Below are positions 7,696-16,073 of a DNA stretch of 64,000 nucleotides, piece by piece. Under the pieces are notes generated by a model that had not been told where the DNA came from, searched no databases, and was given only the letters and a program-made list of their open reading frames with translations. How positions within the stretch are numbered: position 1 is the first letter of the stretch; each line of letters starts with the position of its first letter. Made by a program: the position numbers and the translations under genes. Source of the DNA: Rhodococcus_F sp040656415 (GTDB lineage Bacteria > Actinomycetota > Actinomycetes > Mycobacteriales > Mycobacteriaceae). The stretch covers positions 930,001 through 994,000 of the forward strand of contig NZ_JBFAMC010000001.1 in the NCBI RefSeq assembly GCF_040656415.1. Reading direction: 5' to 3'.

Positions 7696-8126
7696 CACGC
7701 CTCGGCATTCGCAGCGGACCCCGCATTGTGACGAGTGGGGCCGCCGCCTCGATGGTCTCGCCTGCCGTTCTTGGCCGATTTCGGTGATTCGGCATTGATT
7801 ACCAGGTCTTCGAGTCGGCACGTCTCGGCGATGAGGACGTCATACAAAGAATCGAAGAACTCGGGAGACAGGGAGTGTCGGTCGGCGAATTCGCGCGCAC
7901 GGTCGTGGACGACCTGCATGCGGTCGGGTTGAATCATCGGGATGTGTTCACGGCGCTTCAGCTCACCGATGCGTAGGCACACCTCCAGGCGTTGGCGAAC
8001 CGCTTCGAGTAGAGCCTCGTCGACGATGTCGAGTTCTTCCCTCAGAGTGTCGAGTGAACGCTGTGCTGAGGATTCCGGACCTTCTCCCGAATCATCGCCG
8101 TTCCGCTGTTCCAAGGAGAAGTACAT
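7695..8126 (-). CDS. papB: AroQ-type chorismate mutase, predicted 4-amino-4-deoxychorismate mutase
   Basis: A 143-residue protein whose first about 100 residues form the helical AroQ chorismate mutase fold: LREELDIVDEALLEAVRQRL, then ELKRREHIP and DRMQVVHDRA. A charged 25-residue tail follows. It should rearrange 4-amino-4-deoxychorismate to 4-amino-4-deoxyprephenate. Its stop and the papA start share one base (TGATG), and papA and papC overlap as well, so the three enzymes are made from one message. I chose the ATG preceded by GAGG; a GTG five codons upstream is also possible. The 254-base gap upstream should hold the promoter. Housekeeping chorismate mutase activity cannot be excluded from sequence alone. 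Confidence 0.77.
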   Translation of the reverse strand: MYFSLEQRNGDDSGEGPESSAQRSLDTLREELDIVDEALLEAVRQRLEVCLRIGELKRREHIPMIQPDRMQVVHDRAREFADRHSLSPEFFDSLYDVLIAETCRLEDLVINAESPKSAKNGRRDHRGGGPTRHNAGSAANAEA

Positions 8127-8380
8127 GATCGCCTCGCTCACTCGATTGGCAGTAGCTTTCTCATACCGACCAACGTGTGTTGTTCATTGTTCGTTCCTCG
8201 AGTATCCCGGATGGCCGGGTGGGCTGTCTCGGATCGGCGGGATACCAATCGGATAGCGATTACTCGGTGGTTCCGGGTTCGGGACCGATCTGCGAAAGCT
8301 ATCTGCTGGTAGTGCGGTGTTTTCAGGTTCTTCGGTAGTGCTTTCGGTCAGGTATGAGCCGCAGCTGTCGTTGCGCGGGA

Positions 8381-9610
8381 TCAGTTGCCCAGCATTACCG
8401 ACATCATCAGCGCGTGGAGTCGCGCACGTGACTCCGCCCTTGTGTCGAAGCGCATCAGACGACCGATGTCCAGGACCAGACCCAGAGCCGCGTGAACGAG
8501 GAACCGCGCTTCCGGCGCCGAAAGTTGGGGCCGTACCGCGGTCAGGAGATTGACCCACTCCTCGATATGCCGACGCTGGACGTGACGCAGGTTGGCGCGC
8601 TCGTTCTTCGGAAGGTTTCCGATCTCGGCAAAATAGACCGACAGCACCTCCGGGTTACGGAACGACAGTTCGAGATAGGACCCTGCCAGGGTATAGAGAG
8701 CATCCGCAGGCTCGGTTGCTGTAAGTGCTGCCGAGGTCGCAACTGCCATTCGGTCGCCGGCGCGATAGAACACTGCCGCCAAAAGGTCTGCCTTGCTGGG
8801 AAAATGCCGATACACACTGGAGGCATTGATACCGGCCGCAGCACCGATCTCTTCGATGCTCGAGTCGTGGTATCCGTGCTGGTCGAAGATCTTTTCGGCC
8901 GCGTTGATCAGCAACTCTCGTTTGGATGACAGTGCGAACCTGTGCGCGCTGGACGCTCCCACCACACCGTTCTCGGTGACGTTCGAATTCGGGACGGAGA
9001 GAGGAAGGGTCGTGCGGAGGACCGATTCGCACGCCGCCTTCAACAGAGTCTCGAGTCGCCGCATCGCGAGGGTCGTGCGATGGGCACTGATGCTGCCCAG
9101 CACGCTCAGTGCCGAGGCACTCAATGTCGTCGCATCGACGGTAGGAAGACCCGGTCGGAGCTCACGCAGCGGAGCGGCCAAGGACTGTGTCACGTGGGCG
9201 AAAACGCCGCGGATTCGAATGCGATCCTCGGCCTCGAGGTACCGGCTCTCCCACCGGTAGAGCCCGGCCACCTTGCGGTTCTCGATGGAGTTCGTGACGA
9301 GTGCGGCGATCAGATGATCGAGCCGATCCTGAGGGTCGCTGTCGGTCACGCCCTCCATCGCGCCGTCGGCGGCAGCCTGCAGCGAATCCGCCGCCGTGTT
9401 GGCCGCATGTACCAGTAGCGCGTACTTGCTGGGGTAATGCCTGTACAGCGCAGGACCAGAAATGCCTATGGCCGCTGCGATCTCGTCGACTCCGACGGCG
9501 TGATAGCCGCGTTCATTGAAAGCTTCGGCCGCGACCCTCGCAATTTGTGCCTTGCGATTCTTCGGCCTACGGCGGATTGGTCTCTCGGCCGTCGTGCCGG
9601 TCCGGGCCAT
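8381..9610 (-). CDS. Tandem TetR-family regulator (two complete TetR units in one chain)
   Basis: A 409-residue protein containing two TetR DNA-binding domains. The first helix-turn-helix is at about 18-66 (VDEIAAAIGISGPALYRHYPSK) and the second at about 229-277 (IEEIGAAAGINASSVYRHFPSK), each followed by about 150 residues of ligand-binding helices. A usual TetR is about 200 residues, so this is a natural fusion or internal duplication that could act like a covalent dimer. GGAGG precedes the chosen ATG by five bases. It lies between the exporter and pap genes in the same direction and is the obvious candidate regulator of both. Such double TetR proteins occur in actinobacteria; the ligand is unknown. 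Confidence 0.85.
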   Translation of the reverse strand: MARTGTTAERPIRRRPKNRKAQIARVAAEAFNERGYHAVGVDEIAAAIGISGPALYRHYPSKYALLVHAANTAADSLQAAADGAMEGVTDSDPQDRLDHLIAALVTNSIENRKVAGLYRWESRYLEAEDRIRIRGVFAHVTQSLAAPLRELRPGLPTVDATTLSASALSVLGSISAHRTTLAMRRLETLLKAACESVLRTTLPLSVPNSNVTENGVVGASSAHRFALSSKRELLINAAEKIFDQHGYHDSSIEEIGAAAGINASSVYRHFPSKADLLAAVFYRAGDRMAVATSAALTATEPADALYTLAGSYLELSFRNPEVLSVYFAEIGNLPKNERANLRHVQRRHIEEWVNLLTAVRPQLSAPEARFLVHAALGLVLDIGRLMRFDTRAESRARLHALMMSVMLGN

Positions 9611-9698
9611 GGTCACCTCCGGTAGTCGGCTGTCGGCTCTCGCCTGCCGATTCTGTTGCCGCCCATCCTAACCGAGCCACCGGATACGAATCGTCCTG

Positions 9699-9709
9699 AA
9701 CATGTTATA
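9699..9709 (-). promoter_or_regulatory. Possible tetR promoter/operator (palindrome with -10-like TATAAC)
   Basis: The 8-base palindrome AACATGTT (9699-9706) overlaps TATAAC on the minus strand, about 95 bases before the tetR start. This fits an autoregulated TetR promoter. No clear -35 was found; low confidence. Confidence 0.25.
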
Positions 9710-9739
9710 GGCACGTTTCCAGCCTAGGTGGACTGGTTG

Positions 9740-10588
9740 CTATGCGGGGGTGCCTGCAGCCCGTCGGTATCCACGAATGGCCGGATAGGCGAAGATCAAG
9801 AATCCGGCGACCGACCATGCGATGGCCTTGATCAGGGGGTCGGCGACGGGGCCACCCATCGACAGACCCTTCATCGCGTCGATGGCACACGACATCGGCT
9901 GATTTTCCACGATCGACTGCAGCCATGTGGGGTACGCCCCGGTCGGGACGAACCCCGAGTTGAAGAACAACATCAGGGTCGACAGCAGCGAGAGGAGTTC
10001 TACCAATGGCGCCTTGGCCGCGTTGACCGCGAGTGCGGTGACCATCGTCGCGAAACTCATCCCATACATCAGCGGCACGAGCATCAGGGCGATGCCGGCA
10101 AGGATGCCCTGGTCGAACCGGAATCCGAGCGCGAAGCCGACGGCGATGATCAGCACTGTGGTGATCGTGATCCGCACTGCTTCGGCCATCAGACGACTGA
10201 GTAGACCTGAAGCCCGGTGGACGGGCAGAACCCAGAATCGGCTGAGTAGCCCGTCCTTCCATTCCTGCTTCAACGACAACCCGCCCGCGATGGACCCGAA
10301 CATCGCACCGACGAGGGTGATCATGGGAACGGTACCGAATATGCTGTTGACCCCGGTCGCATTCGTGATGGAGATTCCGAGAACGGCCCAGAACATCACC
10401 AACATCAACGCTGGGTACACGATCGCCTGAATTATCGTGAATGGATCCCGGGTCCACCGCAGCAGCAGTCGTTTGGTCTGCAGCAGGCTGTGTGAGTAGA
10501 GCGCGGCACGCGAGGTTTCCGGGTGCGGTTCGGCCACCTCGGGAAATGTCACCCGCGTCGATGTGGCGGATCGGAATTCGGTGGTCAT
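9740..10588 (-). CDS. ABC-2 type exporter permease (DrrB-like), second subunit
   Basis: A 282-residue membrane protein with a cytosolic N-terminal segment of about 45 residues and six predicted membrane segments, beginning with IIQAIVYPALMLVMFWAVLG. The GLSLKQEWKDGLLSRFWVLP region and the NSGFVPTGAYPTWLQ loop are typical of the ABC-2 (DrrB/NodJ) permease family. It pairs with the similar upstream permease; the two probably form a heterodimer powered by the adjacent ATPase. The ATG overlaps the upstream stop (ATGA). It is likely to export the cluster product or confer self-resistance, as DrrAB does for daunorubicin; the cargo is inferred from location. Confidence 0.82.
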   Translation of the reverse strand: MTTEFRSATSTRVTFPEVAEPHPETSRAALYSHSLLQTKRLLLRWTRDPFTIIQAIVYPALMLVMFWAVLGISITNATGVNSIFGTVPMITLVGAMFGSIAGGLSLKQEWKDGLLSRFWVLPVHRASGLLSRLMAEAVRITITTVLIIAVGFALGFRFDQGILAGIALMLVPLMYGMSFATMVTALAVNAAKAPLVELLSLLSTLMLFFNSGFVPTGAYPTWLQSIVENQPMSCAIDAMKGLSMGGPVADPLIKAIAWSVAGFLIFAYPAIRGYRRAAGTPA

Positions 10589-11400
10589 CCGCGCCTCACA
10601 TTCGCCCAGATCGACAACGGAATGAAGATCAGTGCCAGTCCACCGCACCACAACAGGGTGGGTGTCAGTAGGTGGATCGTGATCGTGTCGTCCGTCATTG
10701 CGCGCATCGAGGTGGCGAACTGCGATATCGGCTGGTTTCGTACAAAGCCCTGTGCCCAGTCGGGGAATTGCGATGCCGGAACGAATCCGGTGGAGAACAT
10801 ACCGAGAATCAACTGGGGTAGCGTCAGCGCCTGGCTGGTGATCTCTGGACTCCTGGTAAGGGTGCCGAGGGCGTCGGCGCCCGTCGTGAGGGTAAATCCG
10901 ATCAGCAACGCCAGCCCGCAGAACGCCGCGGTCAGCCCGAATCCTCCGTTGAAGCGGAAGCCGATTACGTATCCGTAGACGATCGCCGCGACGAGTGAGA
11001 TCGACGAGTGAACCAGGCATGCGGTCATTCGTGCGGTCAGCGGAACCGCGGACCCGACTGGCATCGTCTGGAATCGGGAGTTCATCCCGTTCGATGCCTC
11101 GGTGGCCGCGCGGTGGGCCGCCGAGAGCGCGGTAAATGCCATGGCTTGCAGGACGATGATCGGCATGACGAACTGGGCGTAGTCGATGCCCTGAAACTGC
11201 ATGACCAGGCGTAGTGGCAGATAGAAGCCGATGGTGAAGATCAACGGTGCGAACACCGCGATGAAGAACTGGCCCGTTATCCACATCGTGTGCAGGTTTC
11301 GCTTGGACAGAGCGATCCACTGCTGGCTGGGCGTGGGTCTAGGTCGCCGGTGTCTTCCTGCCGGCGCGCCACTGACGACGACCTTGGTGGGTGCCGTCAC
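10585..11400 (-). CDS. ABC-2 type exporter permease (DrrB-like), first subunit
   Basis: A 271-residue integral membrane protein with six predicted membrane segments, from FIAVFAPLIFTIGFYLPL to LLWCGGLALIFIPLSIW. It has the family loop FSTGFVPASQFPDWAQGFVRNQP before the last segments. The GTG start overlaps the ATPase stop (GTGA); longer upstream frames are overlaps with the ATPase gene. It is related to, but clearly different from, the next permease, so the channel is probably a heterodimer. N-terminal residues are basic and proline-rich (RHRRPRPTPSQQW), cytosolic. Cargo unknown. Confidence 0.82.
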   Translation of the reverse strand: MTAPTKVVVSGAPAGRHRRPRPTPSQQWIALSKRNLHTMWITGQFFIAVFAPLIFTIGFYLPLRLVMQFQGIDYAQFVMPIIVLQAMAFTALSAAHRAATEASNGMNSRFQTMPVGSAVPLTARMTACLVHSSISLVAAIVYGYVIGFRFNGGFGLTAAFCGLALLIGFTLTTGADALGTLTRSPEITSQALTLPQLILGMFSTGFVPASQFPDWAQGFVRNQPISQFATSMRAMTDDTITIHLLTPTLLWCGGLALIFIPLSIWANVRRG

Positions 11401-12365
11401 GAGGGCAGGCCCTCGTCGACGCGTACTTGACCGGTCAGTGACAGGAAGACGTCGTCGAGCGAAGGCCGCCGCAGGGCGATGTCTGCGAGCGTGATCTCGG
11501 CGTTGTCGAGGCGGCGCAGTACCTCGGTGAGGGTCTGAGCCCCGAATTCTGCGGGAATCGACATTCTGTCGGCGCCTTCCTCGATGACGTATCCCACCGG
11601 GCACAACTCCGTGAGAATCTCCCGGATGCGCGGTAGGTCGTCGAGGCTGACCGGGACGACCTCGCAGTAGCTGCCACCGGTACGGGCCTTCAGTTCGTCG
11701 GCTGTGCCATCGGCGATCACGGTGCCCTTGTCGATCACGACGATGTTGTCGCTCAGGAGGTCGGCCTCCTCGAGGTACTGAGTGGTGAGCAGGATCGTGA
11801 TGCCCTGCTTCTTCAATGCGGACACGAGCGTCCACACACCCTGGCGGCTGCGCGGGTCGAGACCCGTTGTCGGCTCGTCGAGGAATACGACTTGGGGGCG
11901 GGTGACGAGGCCGCAAGCGATATCGGCGCGCCGACGCATGCCGCCGGAATACCCGGACACCCTGCGGTCGCCGGCGTCCAGCAGGTCGAACTGCGTCAGC
12001 AGTTCCTGGGCTCGCGCTTTCGCGGACCCCTTCGACAGGCCCATCAGCCTGCCGAACAGCACCAGGTTCTCTCGCCCGGTCAACGTCTCGTCCAGCGCTG
12101 CGTACTGTCCGGTCATCATGATGTTGCGACGGACGTCCGCCGGATTCTCGACGACGTCGTGGCCTGCAACACGGGCGCGACCTGCATCGGGTCGGAGCAG
12201 AGTCGACAGAACATTGACGGTGGTGGTCTTGCCCGCGCCGTTGGGGCCCAGGATGCCCAGGACAGTGCCCCGCGGCGCCTCGAAGCTCACGCCCCTCAGC
12301 GCTGCGACGTCACCGAAGGACTTCTCGATTCCCTCGACAAGCACGGCGGCGTCAGACACGGACAT
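11397..12365 (-). CDS. ABC exporter ATPase, DrrA (daunorubicin resistance) type
   Basis: A 322-residue ATP-binding subunit with Walker A GPNGAGKTT (40-48), signature YSGGM (139-143), Walker B VVFLDEP (159-165) and the C-terminal DrrA-type extension of about 90 residues ending in RRPSLDDVFLSLTG. All catalytic motifs look intact. It heads an overlapping three-gene unit (ATPase, permease, permease) transcribed toward tetR and the pap genes. The promoter must lie in the gap it shares with rpsJ. It should drive export of a hydrophobic or aromatic product; the cargo is inferred from the neighbouring biosynthetic genes. Confidence 0.88.
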   Translation of the reverse strand: MSVSDAAVLVEGIEKSFGDVAALRGVSFEAPRGTVLGILGPNGAGKTTTVNVLSTLLRPDAGRARVAGHDVVENPADVRRNIMMTGQYAALDETLTGRENLVLFGRLMGLSKGSAKARAQELLTQFDLLDAGDRRVSGYSGGMRRRADIACGLVTRPQVVFLDEPTTGLDPRSRQGVWTLVSALKKQGITILLTTQYLEEADLLSDNIVVIDKGTVIADGTADELKARTGGSYCEVVPVSLDDLPRIREILTELCPVGYVIEEGADRMSIPAEFGAQTLTEVLRRLDNAEITLADIALRRPSLDDVFLSLTGQVRVDEGLPS

Positions 12366-12527
12366 GTCCTCGAGTATGTCACGCGAGGACGGTGGTCAAG
12401 GTGGACCGAAAGAACTCCTTCGCGCCTGGATGGAGCGGGACGAGCTGCGGTTCCCGCGTCTTGGTCAGAGCCAACTCGCCACGTCGGCGTGACTGTTGTG
12501 GCAATTTCGCGGCAAACGGGACCTGGT

Positions 12528-12556
12528 TTGTAGTCTCCGGATCGGTACGGCATACT
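12528..12556 (+). promoter_or_regulatory. Candidate S10 operon promoter
   Basis: TTGTAG and CATACT are separated by exactly 17 bases, matching a sigma-70 type arrangement. Transcription from here would give an rpsJ leader of roughly 375 bases. Read from sequence only. Confidence 0.4.
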
Positions 12557-12746
12557 GATCGGGTTGCCTTGTCTGGGACGCGGTCATTTGCGCCCCGAAG
12601 CAGATGGGGTGAGAAGCCGTGACGTGGATCGAAACGACCTGCTCACGGTCGATGCAAGACGGAAGCAGTACCTAACTGGCACTCGAATTCGAGAGCACCC
12701 GGTGCGTATTCCCGGCCAGATGACCTGAATAGTTCTGGGCCGGAAA

Positions 12747-12838
12747 CTAGGCGAGAAGGCGACACGCCCGACCGCGTGTACCGGAGAACCGTGACAGATG
12801 AACAGAGGCAGCGGATCGGGTGCGTCCCGGTCGCCTAG
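12747..12838 (+). promoter_or_regulatory. Foldable element in the rpsJ leader
   Basis: CTAGGCGA (12747-12754) can pair perfectly with TCGCCTAG (12831-12838). The enclosed segment forms two more hairpins: ACACGC/GCGTGT (12762-12779) and TCGGG/CCCGG (12816-12830). This is a closed multi-branch shape about 100 bases before rpsJ. It could bind a ribosomal protein for autogenous control, as L4 does in the E. coli S10 leader, though the shape is not the E. coli one. Confidence 0.4.
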
Positions 12839-12937
12839 CGTTCGGACAGTTGCGGCCAGACAACGGACTGTGCAGACGAGGTAGTTCGGCCCGGCTCGGG
12901 TGGGACTACGAAACGCGGCAAGAAAAGGACACTAAGC

Positions 12938-13243
12938 GTGGCGGGACAGAAGATCCGCATCAGGCTCAAGGCCTACGACCATGAGGCGATCGATGCATCA
13001 GCGCGCAAGATCGTCGAGACGGTGACCCGTACCGGGGCCCGTGTCGTTGGACCCGTGCCGTTGCCGACCGAAAAGAACGTGTACTGCGTCATCCGCTCGC
13101 CGCACAAGTACAAGGACTCGCGCGAGCACTTCGAGATGCGTACTCACAAGCGGCTTATCGACATCCTCGACCCGACGCCCAAGACGGTCGACGCGCTCAT
13201 GCGTATCGATCTTCCGGCCAGCGTCGACGTCAACATTCAGTGA
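12938..13243 (+). CDS. rpsJ: 30S ribosomal protein S10
   Basis: A 101-residue protein with the S10 sequence IRIRLKAYDHEAID and the conserved LPTEKNVYCVIRSPHKYKDSREHFE loop, close to the usual 101-103 residues. It sits in the head of the small subunit and, as NusE, takes part in antitermination. GTG start with AAGGA nine bases before it. First gene of the S10 operon. Confidence 0.98.
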   Translation: MAGQKIRIRLKAYDHEAIDASARKIVETVTRTGARVVGPVPLPTEKNVYCVIRSPHKYKDSREHFEMRTHKRLIDILDPTPKTVDALMRIDLPASVDVNIQ

Positions 13244-13263
13244 GCGCGGCGGAGACAAAAACA

Positions 13264-13920
13264 ATGACTGATAACAAGATCAAGGGAATCCTGGGCACCA
13301 AGCTCGGCATGACCCAGGTCTTCGACGAGAACAACCGGGTCGTTCCGGTCACAGTCGTCAAGGCCGGACCGAACGTCGTGACTCAGATCCGTACCGAAGA
13401 GCGTGACGGCTACAGCGCCGTGCAGCTCGCGTACGGCGCCATCGACCCGCGCAAGGTGAACAAGCCGACATCAGGCCAGTTCGCCAAGGCCGGTGTCACC
13501 CCGCGCCGCCACGTTATGGAGCTCCGCGTTGCCGACACCTCGGAGTACGAGGTCGGCCAGGAACTGACTGCCGAGGTGTTCGAAGACGGCGCATTCGTCG
13601 ACGTCACCGGAACCAGCAAGGGTAAGGGCTTCGCCGGAACCATGAAGCGCCACGGCTTCGCCGGCCAGGGTGCCTCGCACGGTGCGCAGGCCGTTCACCG
13701 TCGTCCCGGTTCCATCGGTGGTTGCGCCACTCCGGGCCGTGTATTCAAGGGCATGCGCATGTCCGGCCGTATGGGTAACGACCGCATCACGACGCAGAAC
13801 CTGTCCGTCCACAAGGTGGACGCCGAGAACGGACTGCTGCTGATCAAGGGTGCGATTCCCGGCCGCAAGGGTGGAATCGTGATCGTCAAGAGCGCAGTGA
13901 AGGGTGGTGCACGAGCATGA
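13264..13920 (+). CDS. rplC: 50S ribosomal protein L3
   Basis: A 218-residue protein starting MTDNKIKGILGTKLGMTQVFD, with the L3 signature around the loop FAGQGASHGAQAVHR that reaches toward the peptidyl transferase centre. Early-assembly protein of the large subunit. I chose the ATG over an in-frame ATG-like start eight codons upstream that overlaps the rpsJ end. Its stop overlaps the rplD start (ATGA). Confidence 0.97.
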   Translation: MTDNKIKGILGTKLGMTQVFDENNRVVPVTVVKAGPNVVTQIRTEERDGYSAVQLAYGAIDPRKVNKPTSGQFAKAGVTPRRHVMELRVADTSEYEVGQELTAEVFEDGAFVDVTGTSKGKGFAGTMKRHGFAGQGASHGAQAVHRRPGSIGGCATPGRVFKGMRMSGRMGNDRITTQNLSVHKVDAENGLLLIKGAIPGRKGGIVIVKSAVKGGARA

Positions 13921-14600
13921 CCAGCACCGAGACATCGACGACCAAGTTGACATTGGACGTCAAGGAGGCCGGCGGCAAGACCAACGGCACCGTCGATCTT
14001 CCCGCGGAGATCTTCGACGCGCCTGCCAACATCGCGCTTCTTCACCAGGTTGTCGTCGCGCAGCTCGCTGCTGCACGTCAGGGAACCCATTCCACCAAGA
14101 CTCGCGGCGAGGTTCGCGGCGGTGGCAAGAAGCCGTACCGCCAGAAGGGCACCGGACGCGCTCGTCAGGGGTCTACCCGTGCACCGCAGTTCGCAGGCGG
14201 TGGCACCGTCCACGGCCCGAAGCCGCGTGACTACAGCCAGCGGACCCCCAAGAAGATGAAGGCAGCCGCGCTGCGCGGGGCCCTTTCCGATCGGGCTCGC
14301 AACGAGCGCATCCACGTGATCACCGAACTGGTTGCCGGTCAGACTCCGTCCACAAAGGCTGCACGCACCTTCCTCAATGAGATCTCGGATCGTAAGAAGG
14401 TCCTTCTCGTCGTGGGACGCGAGGACATCGCAGCCTGGAAGAGCGTGCAGAACCTGGACGGTGTGCACCCCATCGCACCCGACCAGCTCAACACCTACGA
14501 CGTGCTCAACAGCGATGACGTCGTGTTCAGCGTCGAGGCGCTGGGCGCGTTCATTCAAGGGCCCGCGGCTCAGGAAGACAAGAAGGAGGAGGGCAAGTGA
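13917..14600 (+). CDS. rplD: 50S ribosomal protein L4
   Basis: A 227-residue protein with the L4 extended loop GEVRGGGKKPYRQKGTGRARQGSTRAP, which lines the exit tunnel. In E. coli L4 also represses its own operon; whether it does here is unknown, although the leader is foldable. The C-terminus has a short acidic-basic tail (QEDKKEEGK). Coupled to rplC by ATGA and to rplW by GTGA. Confidence 0.97.
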   Translation: MTSTETSTTKLTLDVKEAGGKTNGTVDLPAEIFDAPANIALLHQVVVAQLAAARQGTHSTKTRGEVRGGGKKPYRQKGTGRARQGSTRAPQFAGGGTVHGPKPRDYSQRTPKKMKAAALRGALSDRARNERIHVITELVAGQTPSTKAARTFLNEISDRKKVLLVVGREDIAAWKSVQNLDGVHPIAPDQLNTYDVLNSDDVVFSVEALGAFIQGPAAQEDKKEEGK

Positions 14601-14902
14601 GCACCATCGCCGACCCCCGCGACATCCTGCTCGCTCCGGTGATCTCCGAGAAGTCCTATGGACTGATCGAGGAAGGCACCTACACCTTCCTGGTGCACCC
14701 GGACTCGAACAAGACGCAGATCAAGATTGCCGTCGAGAAGATTTTCGGCGTCAAAGTGACCAGCGTCAACACCGCCAACCGTCAGGGCAAGCGTAAGCGG
14801 ACCCGATTCGGCTACGGCAAGCGCAAGGACACCAAGCGCGCGCTCGTGACCCTTTCGGCCGACAGCAAGCCCATCGAGATCTTCGGAGGACCGGTCGCGT
14901 AA
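14597..14902 (+). CDS. rplW: 50S ribosomal protein L23
   Basis: A 101-residue protein with the L23 motifs DILLAPVISEKSY and the basic loop RQGKRKRTRFGYGKRKDTKRA. It lies beside the tunnel exit and is the docking site for trigger factor and SRP. GTG start overlapping the rplD stop. Confidence 0.97.
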   Translation: MSTIADPRDILLAPVISEKSYGLIEEGTYTFLVHPDSNKTQIKIAVEKIFGVKVTSVNTANRQGKRKRTRFGYGKRKDTKRALVTLSADSKPIEIFGGPVA

Positions 14903-14941
14903 GCGCCGGGACTTGACGAGACGTAGAGGACGAGAAGACTC

Positions 14942-15778
14942 ATGGCAATCCGCAAGTACAAGCCGACTACCCCGGGACGTCGTGGCTCGAGTGTCTCGGA
15001 CTTCGCCGAGATCACTCGGTCGACCCCCGAGAAGTCGCTGGTTCGCCCGCTCCACGGACGCGGGGGACGCAACGCACACGGTCGTATCACCACCCGGCAC
15101 AAGGGTGGCGGACACAAGCGTGCCTACCGGCTGATCGATTTCCGCCGGAACGACAAGGACGGCGTGCCGGCGAAGGTCGCTCACATCGAGTACGACCCGA
15201 ACCGCACCGCCCGCATCGCCCTGCTGCACTACGCAGACGGCGAGAAGCGCTACATCATCGCCCCCAAGGGCCTGGTCCAGGGTGCGCCGGTCGAGTCGGG
15301 TGCAGGAGCCGACATCAAGCCCGGCAACAACCTGCCCCTGCGCAACATTCCGACTGGTACCACCGTCCACGCGGTCGAGCTTCGGCCGGGCGGCGGCGCC
15401 AAGATGGCGCGCTCGGCTGGATCCAGCATCCAGTTGCTCGGCAAGGAAGGCGCTTACGCCACGCTGCGTATGCCCTCCGGTGAGATTCGTCGGGTCGACG
15501 TTCGCTGCCGGGCCTCGATCGGCGAGGTCGGCAACGCCGAGCAGTCGAACATCAACTGGGGCAAGGCCGGACGTATGCGCTGGAAGGGCAAGCGCCCGAC
15601 CGTCCGTGGTGTCGTGATGAACCCGGTCGACCACCCGCATGGTGGTGGTGAAGGTAAGACCTCTGGTGGTCGCCACCCGGTCAGCCCGTGGGGTAGGCCC
15701 GAGGGACGCACCCGCAAGAACAAGGCGAGCGACAAGCTCATTGTCCGCCGCCGCCGTACCGGCAAGAACAAGCGCTAG
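14942..15778 (+). CDS. rplB: 50S ribosomal protein L2
   Basis: A 278-residue protein, usual length, with the L2 signature HPHGGGEGKTSGGRHPVSPWG carrying the histidine near the peptidyl transferase centre. It starts MAIRKYKPTTPGRR, typical of actinobacteria. GAGGACGAG precedes the ATG after a 39-base gap from rplW. Needed for subunit association. Confidence 0.98.
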   Translation: MAIRKYKPTTPGRRGSSVSDFAEITRSTPEKSLVRPLHGRGGRNAHGRITTRHKGGGHKRAYRLIDFRRNDKDGVPAKVAHIEYDPNRTARIALLHYADGEKRYIIAPKGLVQGAPVESGAGADIKPGNNLPLRNIPTGTTVHAVELRPGGGAKMARSAGSSIQLLGKEGAYATLRMPSGEIRRVDVRCRASIGEVGNAEQSNINWGKAGRMRWKGKRPTVRGVVMNPVDHPHGGGEGKTSGGRHPVSPWGRPEGRTRKNKASDKLIVRRRRTGKNKR

Positions 15779-15791
15779 GAGGGAGTGAAGG

Positions 15792-16073
15792 ATGCCACGC
15801 AGCCTCAAGAAGGGCCCGTTCGTCGATGACCACCTCCTCGCGAAGGTGGACGTGCAGAACGAGAAGGGGACCAAGCAGGTAATCAAGACCTGGTCCCGTC
15901 GTTCCACGATCATCCCGGACTTCATCGGCCACACGTTTGCGGTTCACGACGGCCGCAAGCACGTCCCCGTGTTCGTTTCCGACTCGATGGTCGGACACAA
16001 GCTCGGAGAGTTTGCTCCGACCCGCACATTCAAGGGTCACATCAAGGATGATCGGAAGGCGAAGAGGCGATGA
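15792..16073 (+). CDS. rpsS: 30S ribosomal protein S19
   Basis: A 93-residue protein beginning [16 protein letters not shown] with the conserved [23 protein letters not shown] core. It binds 16S rRNA in the head with S13. A strong AGGAGG site lies just before the ATG. Its stop overlaps the rplV start (ATGA). Confidence 0.98.

Larger units (their letters stand above)
12366..12937. other. Divergent region between the exporter and the S10 operon
   Basis: These 570 bases hold no convincing coding region. They contain a promoter-like pair (TTGTAG and CATACT) toward rpsJ, then about 380 bases of untranslated leader with a foldable segment. The junction between accessory and core DNA falls near here. 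Confidence 0.6.

Noticed and set aside
14570..15934. 454-codon open frame on the minus strand opposite rplB
   Set aside because: Fully antisense to rplW, rplB and rpsS; product is low-complexity Arg/Leu/Asp typical of shadow frames in high-G+C genes, and no ribosome site is seen.
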